Part shown: positions 51,002 to 61,673 of the stretch, piece by piece
Layout: each line of letters starts with the position of its first letter
Numbering within the stretch: the stretch's first letter is position 1
Assembly: GCF_000815105.2 (NCBI RefSeq)
Contig: NZ_CP010310.2
Location: 868,001-932,000 of the forward strand
Length of the DNA: 64,000 nt
DNA from: Pandoraea pulmonicola
GTDB lineage: Bacteria > Pseudomonadota > Gammaproteobacteria > Burkholderiales > Burkholderiaceae
Reading direction: 5' to 3'
Notes under the pieces: model-generated
Told to the model about the DNA's origin: nothing
The model's database searches: none
The model's input: only the letters and a program-made list of their open reading frames with translations
Translations under genes and position numbers: made by a program

Positions 51002-52531
51002 TTAGCCGAGGAACAGCTTGTAGACAGGGTTGTCGCTTTCGTCCCAGTAAGGATAGCCGAGCGTGGCGAGGAAGTCGCGGAAGGCGGCCTTCTCGTCTTC
51101 GGGCACCTGTATGCCGACCAGGATGTTGCTGTAGTCGGCGCCCTGGTTCCGGTAGTGGAACAGGCTGATGTTCCAGTTCGGGCTCATGGCCGAGAGGAAT
51201 TTCATCAGTGCGCCGGGGCGCTCCGGAAATTCGAACCGGTACAGTACTTCGTTGCTTGCCAGTGCCGAGCGGCCGCCGACCATGTAGCGGATGTGCTGCT
51301 TGGACAGTTCGTCGTTGGACAGATCGAGCGTGGGGAAGCCGTGGCGTTCGAAGCCGGCCCTGATGCGTTCGCCCTCGTCGCGATTGTGCATCTGGATGCC
51401 CACGAAGATGTGGGCGCTCGACGCCTCGCTGATTCGGTAGTTGAACTCGGTCACGTTGCGGCTGCCCACCACTTCGGTGAAACGCTTGAAGCTGCCGCGC
51501 GCCTCCGGAATGGTCACGGCGAACACGGCTTCGCGGGCTTCGCCGACCTCGGCGCGCTCGGCCACGAAGCGCAGTCGGTCGAAGTTCATGTTGGCGCCCG
51601 AGGTGATCGCCACGAGTGTCTCGCCCTTGAGCTTTTCGCGCTCGGCGTAGAGCTTGGCGCCGGCCACGGACAGCGCGCCGGACGGCTCGAGCACGCTGCG
51701 GGTGTCCTGGAAGACGTCCTTGATGGCCGCGCACAGTTGGTCGGTGTCCACGCGCACGACTTCGTCGAGATGTGCCTGGCACAGCCGGAAGGTTTCGGCG
51801 CCGACGTATTTGACCGCGGTGCCGTCGGCGAACAGGCCGACGTCGTTGAGCAATACGCGCTCGCCCGCGTGAATGGATTGCGCCATGGCATCGGAGTCGA
51901 CGGACTGCACGCCGATGATCTTGATTTCGGGGCGAACGGCCTTGACGTACGACGCCACGCCGGCGGCCAGGCCGCCGCCGCCGATGGGCACGAAGATGGC
52001 GTGCAGCGGGCCCTGATGCTGGCGCAGTATTTCCATGCCGATGGTGCCCTGGCCGGCGATGACGTCGGGATCGTCGAACGGCGGCACGAAGGTCAGGCCG
52101 CGCTCTTCCTGGAGTGTCATGGCGTGGGCGTAGGCGTCGCTGTACGAGTCGCCCGCGAGGACGACTTCGACGGCGCGACCGCCGTGGGTCTTCACGGCGT
52201 CGATCTTCACCTGCGGCGTGGTCACGGGCATGACGATGACGGCCTTGCAGCCCAGCCGGGCGGCCGAGTAGGCGACCCCTTGCGCGTGATTGCCGGCGGA
52301 CGCGGTGAGCACGCCGCGCTCGCGCTCGGCTTCGCTCAGATTGGCCATCTTGTTGTACGCGCCCCGAATCTTGAAGGAGAACACCGTCTGGTTGTCTTCG
52401 CGCTTGAGGTAAATTCGATTGTGCAGCCGCATGGAGAGCGTGCGTGCCGGTTCGAGTTCGCTTTCCTTGGCGACGTCGTAGACTTTGGCGGTCAGGATCT
52501 TCTTCAGGTAATCGGGAGCTGCGTCGGACAT
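51002..52531 (-). CDS. ilvA: Threonine ammonia-lyase (biosynthetic threonine deaminase)
   Basis: A 509-residue PLP enzyme making 2-oxobutanoate, the first step to isoleucine. PLP Lys in VFSFKIRGAYNKMANL, the ASAGNHAQGVAYSAARLG loop and the phosphate-binding VPIGGGGLAAGVASY. The C-terminus has two ACT-like regulatory domains (SFKRFTEVVGSRNVTEFNYR; FPERPGALMKFLSAMSPNWN), so it is the feedback-controlled long form. Confidence 0.96.
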   Translation of the reverse strand: MSDAAPDYLKKILTAKVYDVAKESELEPARTLSMRLHNRIYLKREDNQTVFSFKIRGAYNKMANLSEAERERGVLTASAGNHAQGVAYSAARLGCKAVIVMPVTTPQVKIDAVKTHGGRAVEVVLAGDSYSDAYAHAMTLQEERGLTFVPPFDDPDVIAGQGTIGMEILRQHQGPLHAIFVPIGGGGLAAGVASYVKAVRPEIKIIGVQSVDSDAMAQSIHAGERVLLNDVGLFADGTAVKYVGAETFRLCQAHLDEVVRVDTDQLCAAIKDVFQDTRSVLEPSGALSVAGAKLYAEREKLKGETLVAITSGANMNFDRLRFVAERAEVGEAREAVFAVTIPEARGSFKRFTEVVGSRNVTEFNYRISEASSAHIFVGIQMHNRDEGERIRAGFERHGFPTLDLSNDELSKQHIRYMVGGRSALASNEVLYRFEFPERPGALMKFLSAMSPNWNISLFHYRNQGADYSNILVGIQVPEDEKAAFRDFLATLGYPYWDESDNPVYKLFLG

Positions 52532-52650
52532 GATTTAAGGATTCTTCAGGTTAGGCACATCAAGAAACAAAAGGACAATGATAGACCAGCACGTCCGCCG
52601 GGGCGGTCGCGCTTGGTTTCTCGGGAAAAACGTGAAAGGGGGTGCGCGCC

Positions 52651-53271
52651 CTAGCGGAGGTCGTCTGGGGTGTCGATGTCGCGCACGATACCTTCGTCGT
52701 CGACATCGACGATCGTAATGTGCTCGCTAATCAACAGGTCGCGCGCGCCCGCGTCGCCATCGAGGGCGGCCAGGCGCGAGGTATAGGCGGCGCCGAACGC
52801 GACGGGATGGCCGCGTTGTCCCCGATAGCTCGGGGCGACGATGGCTTCGGACGAGGTGAGCCCGCCGGCGATCGCGCGAATGGTATGGGGGTGGATGTAA
52901 GGCATGTCGGCCAGCGCAACGAGCCAGCCGTCGAGATGCTCGAGCCCCGGGGGCGGCGCTTCGTCGGTGCCGGCGCGGATACCGGCCGCGAGGGTGGCGC
53001 CCATGCCGCGCTTGGTGGCATGGTTCATGACGACTTCGCAACCCGCCTGCAACAGCACGTTCTCCAATTCGGCCGAGTCCGGTCGCACCACCGCGATCAC
53101 GCGCGGCAATACGGCCAGCAGCGCATGCGCGCTGGCAAGGGCAACGGGTCGGTTCAGGGGATCTCCGGGCAGCGGCGCGAGCAGCTTGTTCCGGCGCCCA
53201 GCCGCATCGAAGCGGGTACCGAGTCCGCCTGCCAGTAGAATGGCCACGGGCGGCGTCGAGGGACGGGTCAT
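52651..53271 (-). CDS. MobA-like nucleotidyltransferase (possible molybdenum cofactor cytidylyltransferase)
   Basis: A 206-residue NTP-transferase: nucleotide loop ILLAGGLGTRFDAAGRRNKL, then a G-M-G-A-T-L-A-A-G-I switch, DGWLVALADMPYIHPHTIRA with the metal Asp, and SYRGQRGHPVAFG. This is the MocA/YgfJ pattern: MocA adds CMP to molybdopterin for xanthine-dehydrogenase-family enzymes. One such enzyme is encoded 1 kb away (54344-57050), which supports the assignment. Start taken at ATG 53271; a TTG lies at 53310. Confidence 0.8.
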   Translation of the reverse strand: MTRPSTPPVAILLAGGLGTRFDAAGRRNKLLAPLPGDPLNRPVALASAHALLAVLPRVIAVVRPDSAELENVLLQAGCEVVMNHATKRGMGATLAAGIRAGTDEAPPPGLEHLDGWLVALADMPYIHPHTIRAIAGGLTSSEAIVAPSYRGQRGHPVAFGAAYTSRLAALDGDAGARDLLISEHITIVDVDDEGIVRDIDTPDDLR

Positions 53272-53438
53272 AGGTTGTGCATTATGCGCCAGAGTTTTTG
53301 TTTCTGCCAAACTCGCGTGCTTGCTGTCGTGGCGGAACCGTCGACCGTCCGGTCGGTCGGACGAAGCTTGGGCAGGCGCGTGTGCCTTGTCGCTGCGCTG
53401 ACGTCGTTCGAAGCGGATCGGTTTTTCCCCGGAGTGGT

Positions 53439-54086
53439 ATGGAGTCGTTCATCACCTGGCTGCTGGGCGTGCTGGCGTTGCCCGGCATCGGCCTGCCGGC
53501 CATCTTTATCGTGTCGTTTCTGTCGGCCACGCTGCTGCCCATGGGCTCGGAGCCCGCACTGTTCGGGTACGTGGCGCTCAATTCGCATATGTTCTGGCCG
53601 GCCATCGCGGTGGCGAGCGTCGGCAATACGGCCGGCGGGATGCTGGACTGGTGGATGGGATTCGCCGCGCGTCGCGCTTTCGTTCGCCTGAAGGCGCATC
53701 GTCGTGCACACGCACGGGCGGCGTCGCTGGCGGGGGTGGCGGCGGGCAGCGTCAGTGTCGGAACGGGGGACGGACAGCGCTCGCACGCGCCCGCTCATTC
53801 GCGCGACGGGCGCGACGCCCCCGGCAAAGCCCCCATGAGCGAACGCTATCATCGCTGGATGCGACGCTTCGGCCCACCCCTCCTCCTGCTCTCATGGCTG
53901 CCAGTCATCGGCGACCCGCTCTGCACGCTCGCCGGCTGGCTGCGCCTGTCCTGGCGCGCCTGCCTCGTCTACATCGCCATCGGCAAGACCCTGCGCTATA
54001 TCCTCATCACCTATCTGATGCTGCGCGTGCCCGAATCTTTCTGGCATGGAATCTTCGCGCCGTTCAAACATCTGCTCGTCGGGTAA
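53439..54086 (+). CDS. YqaA/DedA-family membrane protein
   Basis: A 215-residue inner-membrane protein: ALPGIGLPAIFIVSFLSATL, LPMGSEPALFGYVAL, ASVGNTAGGMLDWWMGF and the C-terminal FGPPLLLLSWLPVIGDPLCT. This is the SNARE-associated/DedA fold of YqaA proteins, possibly lipid or ion transporters. A ~50-residue charged insert (about 88-135) is longer than usual and low in complexity. Start ATG 53439. Confidence 0.85.
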   Translation: MESFITWLLGVLALPGIGLPAIFIVSFLSATLLPMGSEPALFGYVALNSHMFWPAIAVASVGNTAGGMLDWWMGFAARRAFVRLKAHRRAHARAASLAGVAAGSVSVGTGDGQRSHAPAHSRDGRDAPGKAPMSERYHRWMRRFGPPLLLLSWLPVIGDPLCTLAGWLRLSWRACLVYIAIGKTLRYILITYLMLRVPESFWHGIFAPFKHLLVG

Positions 54087-54097
54087 GGACGCCTACG

Positions 54098-54140
54098 AAA
54101 AAACCGCACGCCATGTGAGCGCGTGCGGTTCTGGTTCTGT
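54098..54140 (-). terminator. Terminator of the molybdenum hydroxylase operon (minus strand)
   Basis: AACCGCACGC (54102-54111), 9-base loop, GCGTGCGGTT (54121-54130); the minus strand continues into a run of T (A-run at 54097-54103). It may also end the convergent YqaA gene. Between it and 54344 is ~200 bp of pyrimidine-rich DNA without a gene. Confidence 0.75.
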
Positions 54141-54343
54141 TCTCCCTCCTCTCCCTCCCTCTCCCCAGACGCAGTTCTATCATCGTCCGGGCCGCTGGGC
54201 CGGGACCCCTTTCCTCCACTCAAACATAAACCCAACTCGCGGCGAAAAGGGGCCCCGGCCCAGCCTCCGTCATGCTCCCCATCGCCTCACCTGCTAATGC
54301 CGGTTGTGGCGGGTGTCATTGGGCGATGGAGTGCTTTGCTTTT

Positions 54344-56575
54344 TCATGCCTTTGTCATGTCGAACGGCAACGCCCGCTGGCGCTTGCCCGTCAACGTGAA
54401 CAACGCATTCGCATACGCCGGCGCCAACGCCGGCAATCCCGGCTCACCCATGCCCGTCGGCGCATCGCCCGAACTCACGATATGCACACCGATCGCCGGC
54501 ATGTCCGTCAAACGCGCCACGGTGTACTGATGGAAGTTGCTCTGTTCGACCTCGCCATCCTTCATCGTGATCGCCGCACCCGGCAACGTGGTGCCCAAAC
54601 CCATCAACGCCGCTCCCTCGACCTGCGCCGCCACCGTCAACGGATTCACCGCGAAGTTGCAATGCACCCCCGCCGTCGCACTCACCAGACGCGGCGACCC
54701 ATTGCGCATCTCGGCAACGACCACGTACGCCACCACGGAGTCGAACGACTCGTGCACCGCCACGCCCCACGCCTGACCCTCCGGCAGCCTGGTCTTGCCA
54801 TAGCCGGAACGCTCCACCGCCAACGCCAACGCCGCCCTGTGACGCGGATGCTTGCCGCCCATCAACGCATATCGGTATGCCACCGGGTCCTGGCCCGCAT
54901 TTTTCGCCAGTTCGTCGATCAGCGTCTCCATGACGAAAGCGGTATGCGTATTGCCCACGGAACGCCACCACAACACGGGCACGTTGACCTGCGGGCTGTG
55001 CAGCGTCAGGCGCAACGGCACCGCATACGGCGTGCCGGAGACGCCCTCGATACTGGTGCTGTCGATGCCGTTCTTCACAAGCATCTTCTCGAACGGCGTG
55101 CCCTGCAAAATGGACTGGCCCACGATGGTGTGATTCCACGCCAGCACGTTGCCCTTCGCATCCAGACCGATCTCGGCACGGTGCACGTACATCGGACGGT
55201 AGTAGCCGCCATGAATGTCGTCCTCCCGGCTCCAGATCACCTTGATCGGCTCGCGATGGCCCGCACGCTTCCACGCTTTCGCCACCTGCGCCGCTTCGAC
55301 GCCATAGTCTGACGTGGGCACGGCGCGCCGGCCGAAGCCGCCGCCCGCCATCAGCGTGTGCAGCTTGACCTGCTCGGGCTTGAGGTCGAGCGTGCGCGCG
55401 ATGGCCGCCTGATCGACGGTCTGGAATTGGGTGCCCGTCCACACTTCGACACCCCGATCGGTGAGCTGCACGGTGCAGTTGAGCGGCTCCATCGGTGCAT
55501 GCGCGAGATACGGGAAGCTGTATTCGGCCACCAGGGTCTTCGGCGCGTTCTTGAGCGCTGACATGTCGGCGTCGATGGCCACGGTGCCCGGCGTTTTGGC
55601 GATCTCCTTGTATTTGGCCAACTGCGTCGTGGTGTCGACGTGTTCGACGCCGGAGGTGTCCCATGTGGCCTTCAACGCGTCGCGGCCGGTCTTGGCCTGC
55701 CAGTAGCCGTCGGCGATGACAGCCACCGCCGTGCCGCCCCGGTCGTCGGGAATTTCGAGCACGTCGCGCACGCCTTTGATCGCCCGCGCCGCCTTGGCGT
55801 CGAAGTTCTTGACCTTCGCGCCGAAGACGGGCGGACGCGCCACGACCGCCACTTTGAGGTCGGGCAGCTTGAAGTCCATGCCATACATCGGCACGCCCGT
55901 GGATTTGGCCCGCGCATCGAGCCGTCCGGTCGGCTTGCCCAGCAGGCGGAATTTCGACGGATCCTTGAGCGTGACGTCGGTCGGCACCGGCATGGCCTGG
56001 GCCTTTGCCGCCAGGCTGCCGTACGTGGCGCGCTGACCGTTCGGTCCGAGCACCACGCCGTTCTCCGTGCGCAACTGCGCCGGCGGCACTTTCCATTGCT
56101 GCGCTGCCGCCGCAATGAGCATGGCCCTCGCCGACGCACCGATGCGCCGGTATTGCAGCCACGAGTGCGCCACGGAACCGGACCCGCCGGTCATCTGGAT
56201 GCCGAACAACGGATCCTTGTAGACGTCCGCGGCCGGGGCCAGTTCGCTGCGCACCTTGCCCCAGTCGCAATCGAGCTCTTCGGCGACGAGCATGGGCAGC
56301 GCGGTCTGCACGCCCTGACCAAAGTCGAGACGGTTGACCTGGATGGTGACGGTGTCGTCCGGCGCGATGCGCACGAACGCCGACGGCACGACCGGCGTGG
56401 ACGCCGCGCCTTGCGCACTCGCGGTCCGCGCCGCGCCCGGCACCGACATTTCGAGCATCAGACCGCCGGCGGCCAGCGCCGATGTCTTCAGGAACGCCCG
56501 GCGCGACACGCCGGCGTAGTCGCCCACGGCCACACCGTGGAACGGAGCGAAGCGGGAGAAACGAAGTTCGCGCAT
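54344..56575 (-). CDS. Xanthine-dehydrogenase-family molybdopterin-binding subunit (IorB-like)
   Basis: A 743-residue periplasmic hydroxylase subunit. A twin-arginine signal (SRRAFLKTSALAAGG) lies near residue 30, so it is folded in the cytosol and exported by Tat. The Mo-pterin regions include RLDFGQGVQTALPMLVAEEL, TGGSGSVAHSWLQYRRIGAS, HTLMAGGGFGRRAVPTSDYG and WWRSVGNTHTAFVMETLIDE. The IorB type oxidises N-heterocycles or aldehydes with a cytochrome as acceptor. The gene follows the 2Fe-2S subunit by 16 bases. Start at 56575 with GAGGAG upstream. Confidence 0.9.
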   Translation of the reverse strand: MRELRFSRFAPFHGVAVGDYAGVSRRAFLKTSALAAGGLMLEMSVPGAARTASAQGAASTPVVPSAFVRIAPDDTVTIQVNRLDFGQGVQTALPMLVAEELDCDWGKVRSELAPAADVYKDPLFGIQMTGGSGSVAHSWLQYRRIGASARAMLIAAAAQQWKVPPAQLRTENGVVLGPNGQRATYGSLAAKAQAMPVPTDVTLKDPSKFRLLGKPTGRLDARAKSTGVPMYGMDFKLPDLKVAVVARPPVFGAKVKNFDAKAARAIKGVRDVLEIPDDRGGTAVAVIADGYWQAKTGRDALKATWDTSGVEHVDTTTQLAKYKEIAKTPGTVAIDADMSALKNAPKTLVAEYSFPYLAHAPMEPLNCTVQLTDRGVEVWTGTQFQTVDQAAIARTLDLKPEQVKLHTLMAGGGFGRRAVPTSDYGVEAAQVAKAWKRAGHREPIKVIWSREDDIHGGYYRPMYVHRAEIGLDAKGNVLAWNHTIVGQSILQGTPFEKMLVKNGIDSTSIEGVSGTPYAVPLRLTLHSPQVNVPVLWWRSVGNTHTAFVMETLIDELAKNAGQDPVAYRYALMGGKHPRHRAALALAVERSGYGKTRLPEGQAWGVAVHESFDSVVAYVVVAEMRNGSPRLVSATAGVHCNFAVNPLTVAAQVEGAALMGLGTTLPGAAITMKDGEVEQSNFHQYTVARLTDMPAIGVHIVSSGDAPTGMGEPGLPALAPAYANALFTLTGKRQRALPFDMTKA

Positions 56576-56591
56576 GGGAATGCTCCTCGCC

Positions 56592-57050
56592 TCAGGCCAG
56601 CGACGCCGCAGCGTCCTTGATCGCCGCACGAATGCGGGCGTAGGTGCCGCAGCGGCAGATGTTGCCGGCCATCGCGGCATCGATCTGCTCGTCGTTCGGC
56701 TTCTTGTTCTCGCGCAGCAGCGCGGCGGCCGACATGATCTGACCGCTCTGGCAGTAGCCGCACTGGGGCACGTCGTGCTTGACCCAGGCTTCCTGCACGG
56801 CACGCCCGACGGGGTCGGTCCCGGCGCCTTCGATGGTCGTGACTTTCTTGCCCGCCACGGCCGAAACGGGCGTGACGCAGCTCCGCGTGGCGGCACCGTC
56901 GATATGCACTGTGCAGGCGCCGCACAACGCCATGCCGCAACCGAACTTGGTGCCGGTCATGGAGAGCGCGTCGCGCAAGGTCCAGAGGAGGGGAGTGGCA
57001 GGATCGACATCGACCTGCACGGGACGGCCGTTCAGTTCAAACGAAACCAT
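56592..57050 (-). CDS. 2Fe-2S subunit of the molybdenum hydroxylase (IorA-like)
   Basis: A 152-residue two-cluster ferredoxin-like subunit. The plant-type cluster is [17 protein letters not shown] with a distal C in TRSCVTP; the second is [12 protein letters not shown] plus [15 protein letters not shown]. It passes electrons from the Mo subunit downstream and probably rides with it through Tat. Start ATG 57050, with GAGGTG upstream. Confidence 0.95.
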   Translation of the reverse strand: MVSFELNGRPVQVDVDPATPLLWTLRDALSMTGTKFGCGMALCGACTVHIDGAATRSCVTPVSAVAGKKVTTIEGAGTDPVGRAVQEAWVKHDVPQCGYCQSGQIMSAAALLRENKKPNDEQIDAAMAGNICRCGTYARIRAAIKDAAASLA

Positions 57051-57625
57051 GGAGGCACCTCTTGACGGGTGGATGGATCGGGGACCGACCCAACATACTC
57101 CCATTCGTTGGAATTTTCAGCGCGTGAATTTGCCGTAAACCGTTGTGTTTATTGGGATATAGCGCTGTATCAGCGTCGGAACCCACTCGCTTCCGGGGCG
57201 CCGCGGGAGCGGTCGTTAATCTGTCGTCAACGCTGCAATGAGCCGCACGGGACGGGGCGAAGGAGGGGATTCGCGCGCCGGATTGGCAAATTCGGTGCGG
57301 CGCCGACGTGTTGCGGTGCAATGAAGTACAATTCGACCTACATTCCCCTACCAACACGTTCCCAAGCCGGAAGAAAGATCTGGGCATGCGCAACAACTGC
57401 CTCACCCCTCAGTGCTTCTGCTCGATGACCGGACACGATTCGTCATCGACGTCTTCGCACGGCAGTCGCCGATCTCGCTGACCGCAGATCGTCCGTTTGC
57501 CGGCCCGCGCGTACCTGTCGCGTTCCCTGCCGGCATCCCAGCGCATATCCGATTTTGACTTTCGGCGCGTCCCGCGAGACGAACGCCGACGGCGGATGCA
57601 CCGCCGCACTGACGAGCCCGACAAG
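57051..57625. promoter_or_regulatory. Divergent intergenic region, 575 bp
   Basis: It lies between the hydroxylase operon and the DUF3683 gene and must contain both promoters. An AT-rich patch (about 57135-57170) is the best place for one. No family-like gene is seen; open frames on both strands lack motifs. Confidence 0.45.
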
Positions 57626-60600
57626 ATGAACGCACCCTTGCCTGCCTTCGAGCCGCACGACGCAAAGCATGCCGTAGCCGCCCAACCGCCGCGACTGCGT
57701 GAAATTCCCTATAACTACACTTCGTTCTCGGACCGCGAAATCGTTATGCGCCTGCTCGGCGCCGACGCCTGGGCCGTCCTCGACGAACTCCGCGCCGAGC
57801 GCCGCACCGGCCGCTCGGCCCGCATGCTGTATGAAGTGCTCGGCGACATCTGGGTGGTTCGCCGCAATCCCTATCTGCAAGACGACCTGCTCGACAATCC
57901 GAAGCGTCGCAAGCTGCTGATCGATGCACTCGAACACCGTCTGAACGAGATCGACAAGCGTCGTCGCGCCGACGTGGCCGAACACGCCGACGCCCACGGC
58001 CGCGAGCGCGCCGCGCGCGTCGAACAACTCGAGAGCGCCGCACGCCGCGCCGTGGCCGAGTTCGCCGGTGAGTTCGAGAAGATGGCGGAACTGCGCCGCC
58101 GCGCGAAGAAAGTCCTGGGCCGCACGACCGCCCACGACAACATCAAGTTCGACGGCCTGTCGCGCGTCTCGCATGTGACCGACGCGACGGACTGGCGCGT
58201 GGAATACCCGTTCGTGGTGCTTACGCCTGACACGGAAGCCGAAATGGCGGCGCTGGTGAAGGGCTGCTTCGAACTGGGCCTGACGGTGATCCCGCGTGGC
58301 GGCGGCACGGGCTACACGGGCGGCGCGATTCCGCTCACGCCGTTCTCGGCCGTCATCAACACGGAAAAGCTCGAACAGCTCGACGAGGTCGAGTACTCGC
58401 AGCTGCCCGGCGTGGATCGACCGGTGCCGACGATCTTCTCGGGCGCCGGCGTCGTCACGCGTCGCGTGGCGGAAGCGGCCGAGCGCGCCGGCCTGGTGTT
58501 CGCCGTGGACCCGACGTCGATCGACGCTTCGTGCATCGGTGGCAACGTCGCCATGAACGCCGGCGGCAAGAAGGCCGTGCTGTGGGGCACCGCGCTCGAC
58601 AACCTGGCGTGGTGGCGCATGGTCGACCCGCAAGGCAACTGGCTCGAAGTCACGCGCCTCGATCACAACCTCGGCAAGATTCACGATATTCCGCTCGCCC
58701 GCTTCGAACTGAAGTGGTACGACGGCAATCAGGCGCCCGGCGCCGTGCTGCTCAAGACGGAATTGCTGGAAATCGAAGGCAGGCGCTTTCGCAAGGAAGG
58801 CCTCGGCAAGGACGTTACGGACAAGTTCCTCGCTGGCCTGCCCGGCGTGCAGAAGGAAGGCTGCGACGGTCTGATCACGAGCGCGCGCTGGATTCTGCAC
58901 AAGATGCCGGCGCATACGCGCACGGTGTGCCTGGAGTTCTTCGGTCAGGCGAAGGAAGCGATTCCGAGCATCGTCGAAATCAAGGACTACATGTTCGCGC
59001 AGACGGCCGCGGGCGGCGCGATTCTCGCCGGCCTGGAGCATCTGGACGAGCGCTATCTGCGCGCCGTGGGTTATGCCACGAAGTCGAAGCGCAACGCGTT
59101 CCCGAAGATGGTGCTGATCGGCGACATCGTCGGCGACGACGACAATGCCGTGGCACAAGCCACTTCGGAAGTGATTCGTCTGGCCAACGGCAAGAGCGGC
59201 GAAGGCTTTGTCGCCGTCTCGGCCGAAGCGCGCAAGAAGTTCTGGCTCGACCGCTCGCGCACCGCGGCCATCGCGCGCCACACCAACGCCTTCAAGATCA
59301 ACGAAGACGTGGTGATCCCGCTGCCGCGCATGGGCGAGTACACGGATCACATCGAGCGCATCAACATCGAGCTCTCGCTCAAGAACAAGCTGCAACTGGT
59401 CGACGCCCTCGAAGCGTTCTTCGAAGCCGGCAACCTGCCGCTCGGCAAGACGGACGACGCGAACGAGATTCCGTCGGCGGAATTGCTCGAAGACCGCGTG
59501 CAGACGGCGCTCGCGCTGCTGCGCGATGTGCGCGCGCGCTGGGAATTCCTGCGCGATCACTTCGAGCTGCCGCTCGCGGACGCCATCCCGCCGCTCAACC
59601 GTCACGGCATCCGCGACATCAACGTGGCGCTCAACGAGCGACTGCGCAAGCAGCCCGAAACGCGTCTCGTCGATCTGCTGCAGGACCGTACGGTGCGCGT
59701 GTCGTGGAAGCAGGAGATCCGCGCCGAACTGCGCCAGATCTTCGCCGGCGCGGAATTCAAGCCGATCCTCGACGAAGCGCAGGCGATCCACAAGCGCGTG
59801 CTGCACGGGCGCGTGTTCGTCGCGCTGCACATGCACGCGGGCGACGGCAACGTACACACGAACATCCCGGTCAACTCGGACAACTACGAGATGCTCCAGG
59901 ACGCGCACAAGGCCGTGGCGCGCATCATGGACATCGCCCGTTCGCTCGATGGCGTGATCTCGGGCGAGCATGGCATCGGCATCACCAAGCTGGAGTTCCT
60001 GACGGATGCCGAGATCGGCGAATTCCGCGCGTACAAGCAACGCGTGGATCCGGAAGGACGTTTCAACAAGGGCAAGCTGCTCGACATGCCCGAACTGCCC
60101 GCCGACCTGCGCAACGCCTATACGCCCAGCTTCGGGCTGATGGGCTACGAATCGCTGATCATGCAGCAGTCGGACATCGGCGCCATCGCCGACAGCGTGA
60201 AGGACTGCCTGCGCTGCGGCAAGTGCAAGCCGGTGTGCGCCACGCACGTGCCGCGCGCGAACCTGCTCTACAGCCCGCGCAACAAGATTCTCGCGACCTC
60301 GCTGCTCATCGAGGCGTTCCTGTATGAAGAGCAGACGCGTCGCGGCGTGTCGATCAAGCATTGGGACGAGTTCAACGACGTGGCCGATCACTGCACGGTC
60401 TGCCACAAGTGCGTCACGCCCTGCCCGGTGAAGATCGACTTCGGCGACGTCACGATGAACATGCGCAACCTGCTGCGCAAGATGGGCAAGAAGAAGTTCA
60501 ACCCGGGTGCGGCTGCGGGCATGTTCTTCCTCAACGCGACGAATCCGGAGACGATCAACGTCACGCGCAAGGTGATGATCGACTGGGGCTACAAGGCGCA

Positions 60601-61621
60601 GCGCTTCGGCGCCGACGTCTTCAAGAAGCTCGCGAAGAAGCAGACCGCGCGTCCGCCCGCCACGGTCGGCAAGCCGCCGCTGCGCGAGGAAGTGATCCAC
60701 TTCGTCAACAAGAAGATGCCGGGCAACCTGCCGAAGAAGACGGCGCGCGCGCTGCTCGACATCGAAGACAACAAGATCGTGCCGATCATCCGCAACCCGA
60801 AGGCCACCACGGTGGACTCGGAAGCGGTGTTCTATTTCCCGGGCTGCGGCTCGGAGCGCCTGTTCTCGCAGGTCGGACTCGCCACGCAGGCGATGCTGTG
60901 GCACGTGGGCGTGCAGACCGTGCTGCCGCCGGGCTATCTGTGCTGCGGCTATCCGCAGCGCGGCTCGGGCCAGGGCGAGAAGGCCGAGAAGATCGTCACG
61001 GACAATCGCGTGCTGTTCCACCGTGTGGCGAACACGCTGAACTATCTCGACATCAAGACCGTGGTCGTGTCGTGCGGCACTTGCTACGATCAGCTCGCCG
61101 GCTATGAATTCGAGAAGATCTTCCCGGGCTGCCGCATCGTCGACATCCACGAATATCTGCTCGAGAAGGGCGTGAAGCTCGACGGCGTGGGCGGCACGCG
61201 CTACATGTATCACGACCCGTGCCACACACCGATCAAGACGATGGACCCGGTCAAGCTCGTGAACCAGTTGATGGGCAGCGAGCACGACGGCTACAGGATC
61301 GAGAAGAACGATCGGTGCTGCGGCGAATCGGGTACGCTGGCGGTCACGCGTCCCGACATCTCGACGCAGATCCGCTTCCGCAAGGAAGAGGAAATGCGCA
61401 AGGGCGCGGCCAAGCTGCGCGCGGACGGCAAGGTGGAGGACGTGAAGATTCTCACGAGCTGCCCGTCGTGCCTGCAGGGCCTGTCGCGCTACAACGAGGA
61501 CGCCAACGTCACGGCCGACTACATCGTCGTCGAGATCGCCAAGCACGTGCTCGGCAACGAGTGGCTGGTGGATTACGTCAAGGATGCGAACAACGGCGGT
61601 ATCGAGCGCGTGCTGGTCTGA
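57626..61621 (+). CDS. Fused FAD-linked oxidase / Fe-S oxidoreductase (DUF3683, GlcD + CCG domains)
   Basis: A 1331-residue membrane-associated dehydrogenase. Order: DUF3683 domain (about 1-170, [19 protein letters not shown]); FAD-binding PCMH fold (about 200-450, [20 protein letters not shown]); oxidase C-terminal domain ([33 protein letters not shown]); two 4Fe-4S sites ([16 protein letters not shown] and [19 protein letters not shown]); and two CCG domains ([35 protein letters not shown]). It resembles D-lactate/glycolate dehydrogenases joined to GlpC, so it probably feeds electrons from a 2-hydroxy acid to the quinone pool. The substrate is unknown. Confidence 0.93.
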   Translation: MNAPLPAFEPHDAKHAVAAQPPRLREIPYNYTSFSDREIVMRLLGADAWAVLDELRAERRTGRSARMLYEVLGDIWVVRRNPYLQDDLLDNPKRRKLLIDALEHRLNEIDKRRRADVAEHADAHGRERAARVEQLESAARRAVAEFAGEFEKMAELRRRAKKVLGRTTAHDNIKFDGLSRVSHVTDATDWRVEYPFVVLTPDTEAEMAALVKGCFELGLTVIPRGGGTGYTGGAIPLTPFSAVINTEKLEQLDEVEYSQLPGVDRPVPTIFSGAGVVTRRVAEAAERAGLVFAVDPTSIDASCIGGNVAMNAGGKKAVLWGTALDNLAWWRMVDPQGNWLEVTRLDHNLGKIHDIPLARFELKWYDGNQAPGAVLLKTELLEIEGRRFRKEGLGKDVTDKFLAGLPGVQKEGCDGLITSARWILHKMPAHTRTVCLEFFGQAKEAIPSIVEIKDYMFAQTAAGGAILAGLEHLDERYLRAVGYATKSKRNAFPKMVLIGDIVGDDDNAVAQATSEVIRLANGKSGEGFVAVSAEARKKFWLDRSRTAAIARHTNAFKINEDVVIPLPRMGEYTDHIERINIELSLKNKLQLVDALEAFFEAGNLPLGKTDDANEIPSAELLEDRVQTALALLRDVRARWEFLRDHFELPLADAIPPLNRHGIRDINVALNERLRKQPETRLVDLLQDRTVRVSWKQEIRAELRQIFAGAEFKPILDEAQAIHKRVLHGRVFVALHMHAGDGNVHTNIPVNSDNYEMLQDAHKAVARIMDIARSLDGVISGEHGIGITKLEFLTDAEIGEFRAYKQRVDPEGRFNKGKLLDMPELPADLRNAYTPSFGLMGYESLIMQQSDIGAIADSVKDCLRCGKCKPVCATHVPRANLLYSPRNKILATSLLIEAFLYEEQTRRGVSIKHWDEFNDVADHCTVCHKCVTPCPVKIDFGDVTMNMRNLLRKMGKKKFNPGAAAGMFFLNATNPETINVTRKVMIDWGYKAQRFGADVFKKLAKKQTARPPATVGKPPLREEVIHFVNKKMPGNLPKKTARALLDIEDNKIVPIIRNPKATTVDSEAVFYFPGCGSERLFSQVGLATQAMLWHVGVQTVLPPGYLCCGYPQRGSGQGEKAEKIVTDNRVLFHRVANTLNYLDIKTVVVSCGTCYDQLAGYEFEKIFPGCRIVDIHEYLLEKGVKLDGVGGTRYMYHDPCHTPIKTMDPVKLVNQLMGSEHDGYRIEKNDRCCGESGTLAVTRPDISTQIRFRKEEEMRKGAAKLRADGKVEDVKILTSCPSCLQGLSRYNEDANVTADYIVVEIAKHVLGNEWLVDYVKDANNGGIERVLV

Positions 61622-61673
61622 TGTCTCTGCGGGGAACGCGGCCGATGCCTGACCGACGGACCACGGAGGCGAC

